In this document: positions 28,196-37,358 of the stretch, in pieces | How positions within the stretch are numbered: position 1 is the first letter of the stretch | Layout: each line of letters starts with the position of its first letter | Made by a program: the position numbers and the translations under genes | The notes under the pieces: model-generated | What the model was told of the DNA's origin: nothing | The model's input: only the letters and a program-made list of their open reading frames with translations | The model's database searches: none | Source: Pirellulaceae bacterium | Lineage (GTDB): Bacteria; Planctomycetota; Planctomycetia; Pirellulales; Pirellulaceae | DNA: 64,000 nucleotides | Assembly (NCBI GenBank): GCA_026004775.1 | Contig: BPJU01000015.1 | Coordinates: 1-64,000 of the forward strand | Direction: 5' to 3'

Positions 28196-28656
28196 GAGCT
28201 CTCTTCGGCTTTTCCTGGCTCCGCTGACTTTTCCATCTCCTCAATGTAGCGTCTCAACCGCTCGAGCTCATCCGTGACATCCTTCAATTTCAGCATGTTT
28301 TCGACGCGTTTCAACAGCTCCAAACGGTTGACCGGCTTGGGCAGAAAGTCGTCCGTTTGTGCCGCTACGCCCCGCTCGATGTCTCCCAATTCATTAAGAG
28401 CGGTGACCATCAGGACCATGATCTTTTTGGTTTGCGGGTCGGACTTGATTTTCTTACACACTTCAAACCCGCTCAGCTTCGGCATCATCACGTCCAACAA
28501 CACAAGATCAGGTTTGAAGCTGGCCACTTTTTCCAGCGTCTCGCGACCGTCGTAAGCAAACTCGATCTGGCAATCCACACCGGCCAGATACGCTTCCAGC
28601 AGTTCACAATTAGCCTGGTTATCGTCGGCGATCAGAATGCGATATTTCTCGGCCAT
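28192..28656 (-). CDS. single-domain response regulator (CheY-like) with coiled tail
   Basis: A 154-residue phosphoacceptor protein. The receiver has the acidic pair Asp11-Asp12, the acceptor Asp55 in LVLLDVMMP, Thr85 in VTAL and Lys107 in LPKPV, all the residues needed for phosphorylation. After the receiver, about 35 charged residues (KDVTDELERLRRYIEEMEKS) look like a short coiled coil and replace an output domain. It probably works through protein contacts. No histidine kinase lies nearby. The downstream NHL-repeat lipoprotein overlaps it by 4 bp, an unusual coupling of a cytoplasmic regulator with an exported propeller. Confidence 0.93.
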   Translation of the reverse strand: MAEKYRILIADDNQANCELLEAYLAGVDCQIEFAYDGRETLEKVASFKPDLVLLDVMMPKLSGFEVCKKIKSDPQTKKIMVLMVTALNELGDIERGVAAQTDDFLPKPVNRLELLKRVENMLKLKDVTDELERLRRYIEEMEKSAEPGKAEESS

Positions 28657-28775
28657 GATTTCGTCCTAGTACGGAGCTTTTGTGCACATTGCGCTGCTGT
28701 ATCCCGTGGGCTATCACGCAACCAAACACGGGTCGGAATCGGGCCGATGGCTGTTGATCGTCCAATGGCGCTGTT

Positions 28776-30059
28776 CTACAGCCGCACCGGGTCATTCTCG
28801 GCACATTCCTGCTGCCAGGCAGCTCCCGGAACCGGGAATTGGCTGCACATCTGCCGCACTTCCTGCCGGATTTTATCCAAACGTGCCGGTTCGTCCGGGT
28901 GTCGCAATGCCTCGAGAATCCATTGGCCGATCTGCCTCATTTCGCCCACACCCATTCCTCGCGTGGTAACCGCGGGAGTTCCGATCCGGATTCCCGACGG
29001 ATCCACCGGTTTTCGTTTATCGAAGGGGATCATGTTCTTGTTCACCGTAATCCCGCAGCGTTCCAGCGTCTCTTCGGCCAATTTGCCGCCGATTTCCAGC
29101 GGTGTCAGGTCGACCAGCATCAGGTGGTTATCGGTGCCGCCGCTTACCAGATTCAATCCCCCGGAAAGCAGCGTATCGGCGAGGGCTTTGGCGTTGTCGA
29201 TGATCGCTTGAGCATACTGGCGGAACTCGGGCCGCAGCGCCTCCCCGAAACAGACAGCCTTGCCGGCGATCACGTGCATCAATGGTCCACCCTGGATACC
29301 CGGGAAGACGGTCCGGTTGAGATCTTTTTCGTATTGCGAGCGAGCCAATATCAGTCCGCCGCGCGGCCCGCGCAACGTCTTGTGGGTGGTGGACGTAACA
29401 AAATCGGCGACCAGCACAGGATTGTCGTGCAGTCCGGCCGCCACCAACCCTGCGTAGTGGGCCATGTCGACAAACAACACCGCTCCCACCTCGCGGGCAA
29501 TTTCCGCGAAACGGGCATGCGGAATCTCCCGAGGATAAGCACTGGCGCCGGCCACGATCATCTTCGGCTTGTGCTGCCGAGCCAACCGAGCCACCTGGTC
29601 GAAATCGATACGGTGCGTATCGGGCGTTACCCCATAGCTGACAAAATGGTACAGCCGCCCGGAAAGATTAAGCTTCATACCGTGTGTGAGGTGGCCGCCA
29701 TGAGCCAGATCCAGCCCCAGCACCGTGTCACCCGGCTCCAGCACGGTCATGTAGACGGCCTGATTGGCCTGTGAACCGGAGTGCGGCTGGACATTGGCAA
29801 AGTCCGCTCCAAACAACCGGCAAGCCCGCTCCTGAGCCAGACGCTCTACTTGATCCACATACTCACACCCGCCATAGTAACGCCGCCCGGGATAACCTTC
29901 GGCGTACTTGTTGGTCAGCACACTGCCGACGGCCTGCAGCACCGCGGCACTGGTATAATTCTCGCTGGCGATCAATTCCAGACCATCTTGCTGGCGGCGG
30001 ATCTCACCGTCGATCGCCGCCCACACTTCCGGATCCTGCTCGGCTAATGGAAAACGCAT
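28776..30059 (-). CDS. glyA: serine hydroxymethyltransferase GlyA
   Basis: GlyA interconverts serine and glycine with tetrahydrofolate, feeding one-carbon metabolism. The 427-residue PLP enzyme has [52 protein letters not shown], and the PLP-lysine motif [14 protein letters not shown] with Lys227. The C-terminal domain ([12 protein letters not shown] and [12 protein letters not shown]) is complete. ATG 30059 gives the usual N-terminus; the frame is open to 30137 but those codons would overlap the DinB-like gene's stop and look non-conserved. It lies 74 bp downstream of the DinB-like gene on the same strand. Confidence 0.97.
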   Translation of the reverse strand: MRFPLAEQDPEVWAAIDGEIRRQQDGLELIASENYTSAAVLQAVGSVLTNKYAEGYPGRRYYGGCEYVDQVERLAQERACRLFGADFANVQPHSGSQANQAVYMTVLEPGDTVLGLDLAHGGHLTHGMKLNLSGRLYHFVSYGVTPDTHRIDFDQVARLARQHKPKMIVAGASAYPREIPHARFAEIAREVGAVLFVDMAHYAGLVAAGLHDNPVLVADFVTSTTHKTLRGPRGGLILARSQYEKDLNRTVFPGIQGGPLMHVIAGKAVCFGEALRPEFRQYAQAIIDNAKALADTLLSGGLNLVSGGTDNHLMLVDLTPLEIGGKLAEETLERCGITVNKNMIPFDKRKPVDPSGIRIGTPAVTTRGMGVGEMRQIGQWILEALRHPDEPARLDKIRQEVRQMCSQFPVPGAAWQQECAENDPVRL

Positions 30060-30133
30060 CAACTTGCCGCTTCTGTTTCGAGGACCAACCTTTCCATACA
30101 CCGCATTCTCGACCAGTTCCGTTGGGTAACGCG

Positions 30134-30613
30134 TCACAGATCGGCCGGTTTACCCAGACGGCGGCGCTTCTCCAGAAGAAACGCCAGATGGTGCTCCAGA
30201 TGGTCGATAGCTCCTTGTAGCAAGGAGCCCAGGCTTACCTGCCCGGCGACACTGTGCCGGCCGCAACGTTGGAAAGCTTCGGGCGCAAGGGTTTCCAGCA
30301 CGCGGGCCCACTGGCGGCGCCCCACTTCGATCAAGAGCAGAGCGTCTTCGATCGATTGCCGTTCATAGTGCAGCCGCTCCACAAACCGATTTTCGTCGAA
30401 CGCTACCAGCAACGGATCCTCCTCGGCCAGCACCCGCCGCATGCGATCGATCAGGACCGCTTCGCTGTCTTGAAGATGCAGCACCACCTGGCGGATCGAC
30501 CAGGCACCGGGTCCCGGCCGAGCGTCCAAATCCTCCGGGGCTAGACCTTCCACGGCACGGCGCAGGCGTTGTGCCCCGTCGCGATACGCCTGGACCATCT
30601 CACCACCGGTCAT
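30134..30613 (-). CDS. DinB-like four-helix bundle protein
   Basis: A 159-residue protein of the DinB/DUF664-like type. These are four-helix bundles that bind a divalent metal through three His residues and often serve thiol-dependent reactions or stress responses. Consistent features are the [18 protein letters not shown] segment with His46 after helix 1 and the DHLEHHL helix near the C-terminus with the other candidate ligands. ATG 30613 is chosen because AAGGAG lies 8 bases upstream; 31 further in-frame codons (to 30706) have no support. It precedes glyA. The exact substrate is unknown. Confidence 0.82.
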   Translation of the reverse strand: MTGGEMVQAYRDGAQRLRRAVEGLAPEDLDARPGPGAWSIRQVVLHLQDSEAVLIDRMRRVLAEEDPLLVAFDENRFVERLHYERQSIEDALLLIEVGRRQWARVLETLAPEAFQRCGRHSVAGQVSLGSLLQGAIDHLEHHLAFLLEKRRRLGKPADL

Positions 30614-30766
30614 GGCATTGCTCCTTGACCACAGATGCACCGCTGCTAGTTTTACCCGATTTTTCGAGCAGCGGTCAGTGGGGAGATCGCCAACTCCCAG
30701 CGGCACCGGTCCGATACAAAAAGGAGCACCGCAGCGGCTTTCGGCACGACCGGCGGGGACAGGCGA

Positions 30767-33700
30767 CTAGCGCTTCGGCGGAGCCAGTTCGCGCACCACC
30801 GCACCGTGCTCGTCGCTCAAGATCAACAACGCGAACCGCTCCACGTTGTCTAACTGATTCGTACTGAGCGTAGCATAATCGAATCGCCCTCTGAGGTCGG
30901 TGTAGCCGTCTTTGTAAAATTCAACCTGGCCATCTTTCATACGGGCGTAGACCTTGACATACACGCGCGGCAGCGGTTTTTGGCTGGCCGCCTCCAGTAC
31001 TCGAAGTTGTCCGTAGCCCTCGACGGTCTGGACGAGCAGCGAGTTGGAGTAGTAGGCGACCGCACGGCTGCGGCCGGCGGCGGTTACTTCCACCAGGACA
31101 TTGCTCTTGAGCAGTGCTTCCGGCACGGGAACCTCCACCTGAGTGGCGTCAGCCGGCAGTGCCACGACCTGCGTCACATTCGGGCGCACGTACGAGAACT
31201 GGCCGGAAAACTGTTGTACGAACGGATTGCTGCTGAACAACAGTTCGATATCCATTTCGTAGAAGTTCACCTGCACCTCACGCAAGTTCCGGTAGGTGAT
31301 CACCACGCGGTCACCGCGCAATTGCACGTCAAACGTCGGTTCGGCCGCCGCCAGCCGCGCCTGCTCCTGGTCGCGGTCCAACGGGTCGACCGTACCGGTA
31401 CTCATCCCCTCGATCTCGGACACCTGCTGGGCTACCGCGGCGAACTTTTTCCTCCAGCTTTCCACCGGATAAGAAGCATAGGCTGACGCGATGCGGCGCG
31501 CCGTCTGAATGTCCTCCTGATAAAATGCCAGATACGCCTGGCAATAATCGTACTGGATCCGCGTGGGAAGCTGCTCCGGGTGAATCTCGGCAAACATCGC
31601 CAGCGCTTCTTCGATGCGGTCCTGGAGCAACAGATAGTAGACCACCGACAGGCGATCTTCATCGTCCAGCGACCGCCGGCAGCTCAAAATGTCCATCAAC
31701 CGCCGGTACTGTTGCGCCAGGCGATCATTGAGGATTTGCCGCTGGTCACCCAGCGGGTGCGCTCGGGCGTTGACCAGCGGCTTGTATTCCAGATGCTCGT
31801 ACGCACGCCGCTCGCGCGGATCGATCTTCACCAGCGGGCTATCCAAGTACGGCCCGCACTCGGAGATGAACTGCTCCTCGTGTAACAAATACTGTCGAAT
31901 CACCGATGCCACATTGTGTAAAACCGAGTACGACCAGAGGACAGGATGATAGATTTTCCGCTGGTCGAGGATACGAATGACATCCTGGAAAAGTTGCAGA
32001 TCTTTCATGCGCCACGCGATTCTGCCCAGATCCACCTGAAGCAAATTCCGTTCGGAGAGGAAGGCCAACAGTTCTTCACGCGAACCTTGCTGCGAGACGT
32101 AGTCCCACGAGTTGCGGTCGATCTCCGACAGCCGTTCGACCACTTCCAATTCGGTAGGTGCAGCAAATCCTACCAGTTGCTCATCTTGGGCCACATGAAC
32201 GGGGAAGTGGGGGAAGCGGCCGGGGAACGGGAAGTAGAACAGGTATTCAAGGGTTTGGGTGCTGAACGGTTCGAGCTGCAGGCGGACAGTGCGCGTCGGA
32301 GCGCCGCCGGCCAGCGGCAGGGCCCCTTGCGGTATTTGCAGCAGCACCTCCGCTGTCTGCACCGACGACGTCGGATTGGTTACCACCACCTGGCAACCAT
32401 AAACCGTTTGGACCAGGAACTGGCCCGTGACGAACTTGTCCACCCGGCGGCCGTTTTTCATTTCGTAGCGGTCATCGTGACGGAAGTAGTTCTGGCTGAC
32501 CAGTAAAGGTGTCGCCGGAATGGAGGGCTCAACTTGCCGCACTTCTTGATGGAATACCAGTGCAGGTCCCGCCAGTCGTACAGCAAGACGGGAACCTTCG
32601 AACTGGTAGTCGTGTTCAGGCGATTTATTGGGCAAATCCAACACGGCCAGCGCCAGCAGCATCTCATTGAGGTTACCGCTGGCTTCGGGGAAGTAGGCCG
32701 ACAGGACCCGCTCCTGGCCGTTTTGGGCATAGTCGGCCCAGAATCGCCGCACCGGGACAAGATCCGGTTTTTGGTTTTCCAGCGGCAGGTGGAAGTAATG
32801 GTTTTCAGCCCACTCCTGCGTGGCGTCCAAGGGCTGGAAGAGCCGCTGGTAGGCTTGGCGTTCGGCGACGGCCGCGCGGCGCAGTTGCCGGGCGGCGCGA
32901 TCCAACTGCTCCCCGAGCTTGTCGGCTTCCATCTGCCCGGCTGCATTCTCCCGTAGAGCCTCGGCCTTTTCGGCACCGTCCCTTCCTCGTTGCATTTGGT
33001 TACGACCGGCAAACCCGCCTAAGCCGCCGAAACCGCCCGGCGCCCCGGGGGCGGCAGAACGAGCATCGCCCATCTGAAGCCCCAAAGCCTTGCGCTCCTC
33101 GGCAGCACTCTTGGCAGCCGCCAGTTCGGTGGAGGCCTCCAGACTGGTGACACCCAGAGCCGTATCAAACAAGAACGCCCACCGCTGCACATCCAGCGGT
33201 GTGACATCCAGGACGTCCCGCAATTGGCGAGCAGTATCGGCGCCACGTCCCAATTGACGCATGAGCAGAATACGCTCCAATGTATTCAATTGCTCATACT
33301 GCCACATCTCCGCATAGTAAGAAACGTCTTCGCCTAACAACCATTTATCCAAAAACTGCTTTTCTTTCTTGTTCTTCAAAAATGGTTTGACAACGCTGTT
33401 GAAAAACTCCTTGTCGTGGATGGCAAGAAAGAAATTCAACTCGTGGCACGCATACTTGGCATACAACTTCTGCTTGTCTTCGTTGCTGAGATTGTCCCAT
33501 GCAAGTAAAAATCGAAATTCGGACCACTGTGGATCTTGTGATAGCGTTTGATAGAGTGAAAACACCTTCGACAGGCTGTCGTAAATCTCAAAACGGGTGG
33601 AAACGATATCATCCACGACGAAGGTGTCCCCCGAGGAGAAGCGTGACACGCGATCTACTCGAATGAAGTGCCGTTTGGGATCGAGCGCCCTGGCCAGACG

Positions 33701-36700
33701 CAAATCCACCCGTTCCGCCGGGACGTCGTCGGAGAGGACAGTGCGAGTAATCACCGTATCGCGATCTTCCGCGACGATACGGATAAGCGAGTGGCTTCCC
33801 AGATCCTTTCGCGCTACGGTGACTTTGCCGTCGGCGTCCGGGCGTAAATTGAGCAGCACCACGGACGGTTCGGAGAGAAAATCCAGGTTCTGCCAGGCGC
33901 CGGGCGGTTCGGGAGCCCGGATCTCGGAAGGCTGCGGTGCGGCCGGCGCAGCGCCCAACCCCGCTTCGGCTCGGTTGAACGCCTCACCCTGGGCCGCCTG
34001 CTGCACCGCGGTTTGCGTCGAGCGAACCGGCCACGGGTTCAGCAACAGCTCGGGACGAGCCAGCATGTTGCCGGGAAACTTGGTGGCGTAACGGCGGTCG
34101 AGAATATAGCGATACTCGTCCCCCAGTCTTCGCCCGGTCACGTACGCCGACAATGCCGGAGGAAAGGCCGACCAGTTGGGAGAGCGAGCAAAGACGGTGC
34201 CCAAAGCAGCAAACTCGTCGAACGCCGGTACGTAACGAACCGCCATCACGTGGACACGCGACTCGGCAGTCACGTTGTCCAGTTTTATCACCAGACGGTC
34301 TTCGTCCAGTTGCACATGGCGGACGATCAGCCAACGCGGCGGGGAAAGCTCCAGCAACCGCTGCTGCCCTAAAAGATGCCCGTTCCACGGTTCCGCTTCG
34401 CTAATCCGAATTCGCACGCGCTGGCCGGTCCGTTTCAAGAGAAGATCGTAATCACCGGCGGCAAGCGGTCCGAGGCGGACGGCACCAGGAACGATCGAAA
34501 TGGAACCGAAGCGATCGGCCACAAAGTGATTGCCCCGCAATTCCAACAGCGAAAATTCTTCGCGAGTCGGCTTCTGGCCGGACGTGGCATACGGAAATTC
34601 CAGTACCTGCCCCACCGCACCATGGACAGTAGCGGTCAATGTCTGCTGTTCGAGCCGCAATGGCCAGCTCACGGTGGCGCCCGACACGACGCGGGCCTCA
34701 ACCGAAACAATATCCGGCAGCGGTCCCAAGAAGATGCGCCCGTGCGGGTCGGTTTTCATCGTCACTTCGACCGGCTGCACGAAATCCCGATGCTTCAACA
34801 CCACGGTTACCGGTCGGTCTGCGATCGGCTCGCCGGTCCGCCCGAATACCTCGAGGCGATAACCGTCACTGGCCCGGGTAAGATGCGGTACGGCTATCAA
34901 ATCGGTGGTATCGGCATGATTGACATGGAACGACTGGCTGGCGGCCAAATCGATCTTCTTGTTCTGGCTGAGGGAGTGCACGCGAGCCAAAAGCGTGACG
35001 TGGATCGATTTCAGGCGTGCCGGTACCTGGAATTCCCACACGGAATCCTTGTCGCTGTGGAGCACGAACGGATCGACCTGCTGCGTGGTGCGTACCGAGT
35101 CGATATCCTCGGCAACGACCACCAGGCGTACATCTTCCAGGACGGAGAGATCCACCGGATAGCCGTTTAATTGCAAGGAGGGCCGTATGACCAGCGCCGC
35201 TTTGCGGCCGCGCAACAACGCCTCACGGTCCACATAAATCCCCGCCCGCAACTCGTAGTTCTCTGCCTGATGCTCGAACCACTCCAACGTGGCTTGACGC
35301 CCGTGCGTCAAGATAATCGGCACGCGCCCCGGGGCGGTGCTGAAAGGCAAGAAGATCTCACCCTGTTGGTTCGCCGTATACTCTTTGCCTCCCAGCCAAA
35401 CGGACGCATCCGGCAGCGGACGGTTCTCCTCGTCCAGCACATGCACCAGGTGCCCTGCTTCGGTAACGCGGGACACATAGCGCAAGCGCCCCTTGCGGAT
35501 CAACGCCCGGCTGCTCTTGCCGTTTCCGATGATATCCACAACGTACGTACCCGGTTGAGTGATTTCGGTAAGTTCCAAATGCCGTGCCATGCGCCGCAAC
35601 GGCGGATCCTCATACTGGAACACATGCTGCCAATTGGGAGTGAGACCATCCAAATTCAGATCCGTTCCTATTTCAGCGGCATGATCACGATAATAGTTGA
35701 AAGCATTGATTTCATAGATGTTGACAATGAGAGTGGTAACATTTTTCGTGAAAATATCGAGGTGGACGGTATCCGCGGCACCGAACCATTCGCGGTTCGT
35801 GTAGGCAAAGTCGACGTCCACGCGGTTCTTCAACTGTTGGAATTCGGCCGGGCTGAGCCAGGATATCCATTGAGACAGGTCTCCCAGCCCGTTGACAATT
35901 TTTGTTTCAGCAAACACTTTCCGCAGATACGATTCAACCAGATACTCTTTGAATGTATCGTAGTTCGTATCTTCGACGAAAAAGTGTTCCAGGTACGAGC
36001 GGACCAGCGGTTCATCGTCTCGCGGCGGTGGAAAGCCCGTAGCGGGTTGCCAGTCGGCATTCAAGTCAGCCCACGTGCTGGCGTCGGTAAAGCGCCGTAC
36101 CCAAACCGGGTTCACATTCGGAGCACGCCGCGGCAGCGCCAGGTATTCCAGAAACAACTGGCGGTCGTACTGGCCCAAAGCGCGGTCCACCACCAGCCGA
36201 TGGTATAGCAGATGCGCTTTGAGCGAATTCATCGAAGGAGGCAAGGTGCGGGCAAAAGCCAGCATCCTATCCAGATGCTCCCGCCGCTGCTGCCGGTCCA
36301 CCAGCCAGATCACGTCGTCCGATGGGCGCAATCTGGTCAAATAAACGGTGACAAACGTGGTATTGCTCAACAGCTCGGGCCGCCGCTTCGCCAATTCATC
36401 GAGCTGGTCGCGGAGCAGTTGGCTATGGATCGGATATGCGCCGAAAGCAACTCCTTCCCGAAGATCCAGCTCCAACAACTCCACCAGGCCCGGATAATCG
36501 GGACGCGCAAGGCGCGCCAGCAACTCACGACGCTGCTCGCGCGACAGCGGCCGGCCAATCAGCCATTCCAGGGCCGAATCCTCAAAACCGCGCAAGTTCT
36601 GTCTCTGCTGCAAGGCACGCTCGGCCAACCGCTCCCGCGAGATCCACTCCTCTGCCAGCCGCGTCGGAAGATCCGGCGATGTGCCGCGGTTTTCCGGTTG

Positions 36701-37114
36701 ATGGTCGAACCGCAAATTGAGCACTTGCCGCAGATAAGCCAATGTCTGGTCCGGCGCACGATCATACAACAGCAACGCCTGCCGGTGCTGGATCTGACGT
36801 ACCCGGGGCGTTTGACCAAAACGCTGGATCCACTCGCGCACCAACGGCTCGACTTTTTCAAACTGTTCGGTTTGCTGGTAATAGAGGCAGTAGTAATAGT
36901 AGTAGTCTTCGGTTCCCGGTACCAATTGCTCCAAGGCCGCTCGCCGGTCACGAGCCAACGCGTACGTCTCGGCGTACGGAATCGGCTCGGCCGCGGCTAA
37001 CCAAACAGTTGCAAGGCAACCGACCATCCCAATAGCCGGCAACGCGATCCGCCCGATAAGTCCCCATCCAGCGCGTTGCCGCCAAGAACCACTTGTGCCG
37101 ATCGTCCCGAACAT
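30767..37114 (-). CDS. very large exported planctomycete protein, function unknown
   Basis: A 2115-residue protein with a signal sequence (hydrophobic residues about 20-42, likely cleavage after WLAAAEP). It opens with a helical region holding the odd run DYYYYYCLYYQQ. From about 420 to 1100 beta-rich modules resemble macroglobulin or Ig-like folds (LVHVLDEENRPLPDASVWLGG). A Gly/Ala/Arg-rich low-complexity stretch lies near 1370-1400, then mixed helical parts and a last beta domain. No thioester motif of true alpha-2-macroglobulins was found, and no enzyme motif. GGAGAAGG precedes ATG 37114 by 5 bases; ATG 37144 is an alternative. The gene is isolated by 153 and 244 bp. It could act as a surface or periplasmic scaffold; this is inference only. 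Confidence 0.8.
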   Translation of the reverse strand: MFGTIGTSGSWRQRAGWGLIGRIALPAIGMVGCLATVWLAAAEPIPYAETYALARDRRAALEQLVPGTEDYYYYYCLYYQQTEQFEKVEPLVREWIQRFGQTPRVRQIQHRQALLLYDRAPDQTLAYLRQVLNLRFDHQPENRGTSPDLPTRLAEEWISRERLAERALQQRQNLRGFEDSALEWLIGRPLSREQRRELLARLARPDYPGLVELLELDLREGVAFGAYPIHSQLLRDQLDELAKRRPELLSNTTFVTVYLTRLRPSDDVIWLVDRQQRREHLDRMLAFARTLPPSMNSLKAHLLYHRLVVDRALGQYDRQLFLEYLALPRRAPNVNPVWVRRFTDASTWADLNADWQPATGFPPPRDDEPLVRSYLEHFFVEDTNYDTFKEYLVESYLRKVFAETKIVNGLGDLSQWISWLSPAEFQQLKNRVDVDFAYTNREWFGAADTVHLDIFTKNVTTLIVNIYEINAFNYYRDHAAEIGTDLNLDGLTPNWQHVFQYEDPPLRRMARHLELTEITQPGTYVVDIIGNGKSSRALIRKGRLRYVSRVTEAGHLVHVLDEENRPLPDASVWLGGKEYTANQQGEIFLPFSTAPGRVPIILTHGRQATLEWFEHQAENYELRAGIYVDREALLRGRKAALVIRPSLQLNGYPVDLSVLEDVRLVVVAEDIDSVRTTQQVDPFVLHSDKDSVWEFQVPARLKSIHVTLLARVHSLSQNKKIDLAASQSFHVNHADTTDLIAVPHLTRASDGYRLEVFGRTGEPIADRPVTVVLKHRDFVQPVEVTMKTDPHGRIFLGPLPDIVSVEARVVSGATVSWPLRLEQQTLTATVHGAVGQVLEFPYATSGQKPTREEFSLLELRGNHFVADRFGSISIVPGAVRLGPLAAGDYDLLLKRTGQRVRIRISEAEPWNGHLLGQQRLLELSPPRWLIVRHVQLDEDRLVIKLDNVTAESRVHVMAVRYVPAFDEFAALGTVFARSPNWSAFPPALSAYVTGRRLGDEYRYILDRRYATKFPGNMLARPELLLNPWPVRSTQTAVQQAAQGEAFNRAEAGLGAAPAAPQPSEIRAPEPPGAWQNLDFLSEPSVVLLNLRPDADGKVTVARKDLGSHSLIRIVAEDRDTVITRTVLSDDVPAERVDLRLARALDPKRHFIRVDRVSRFSSGDTFVVDDIVSTRFEIYDSLSKVFSLYQTLSQDPQWSEFRFLLAWDNLSNEDKQKLYAKYACHELNFFLAIHDKEFFNSVVKPFLKNKKEKQFLDKWLLGEDVSYYAEMWQYEQLNTLERILLMRQLGRGADTARQLRDVLDVTPLDVQRWAFLFDTALGVTSLEASTELAAAKSAAEERKALGLQMGDARSAAPGAPGGFGGLGGFAGRNQMQRGRDGAEKAEALRENAAGQMEADKLGEQLDRAARQLRRAAVAERQAYQRLFQPLDATQEWAENHYFHLPLENQKPDLVPVRRFWADYAQNGQERVLSAYFPEASGNLNEMLLALAVLDLPNKSPEHDYQFEGSRLAVRLAGPALVFHQEVRQVEPSIPATPLLVSQNYFRHDDRYEMKNGRRVDKFVTGQFLVQTVYGCQVVVTNPTSSVQTAEVLLQIPQGALPLAGGAPTRTVRLQLEPFSTQTLEYLFYFPFPGRFPHFPVHVAQDEQLVGFAAPTELEVVERLSEIDRNSWDYVSQQGSREELLAFLSERNLLQVDLGRIAWRMKDLQLFQDVIRILDQRKIYHPVLWSYSVLHNVASVIRQYLLHEEQFISECGPYLDSPLVKIDPRERRAYEHLEYKPLVNARAHPLGDQRQILNDRLAQQYRRLMDILSCRRSLDDEDRLSVVYYLLLQDRIEEALAMFAEIHPEQLPTRIQYDYCQAYLAFYQEDIQTARRIASAYASYPVESWRKKFAAVAQQVSEIEGMSTGTVDPLDRDQEQARLAAAEPTFDVQLRGDRVVITYRNLREVQVNFYEMDIELLFSSNPFVQQFSGQFSYVRPNVTQVVALPADATQVEVPVPEALLKSNVLVEVTAAGRSRAVAYYSNSLLVQTVEGYGQLRVLEAASQKPLPRVYVKVYARMKDGQVEFYKDGYTDLRGRFDYATLSTNQLDNVERFALLILSDEHGAVVRELAPPKR

Positions 37115-37358
37115 AACGGCCTTCTCCGATATACAAAATTTCATATCCCCGCCTGGCCTTTTACGCTGGTGTCCTTTTAAGCCTGCCTATTTCAGTGTAA
37201 GCCTTAAATCGACCTGCGCCCTAGAAAAAGATGGCACTTGTCCGATGCGGCGCTGCCTGATCCGCTTCCCCAATTAAGACGAAGCACCTGCCGAAAACGT
37301 TTCCCGAGGCCCGCAAAGGATAGCTGCTCGAATGTGGACGTTGCTCGGGATTCGGTGA

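Noticed and set aside
35171-36208. 345-codon rightward open frame
   Set aside because: Antisense to the 2,115-aa protein, with no motif and no start signal.
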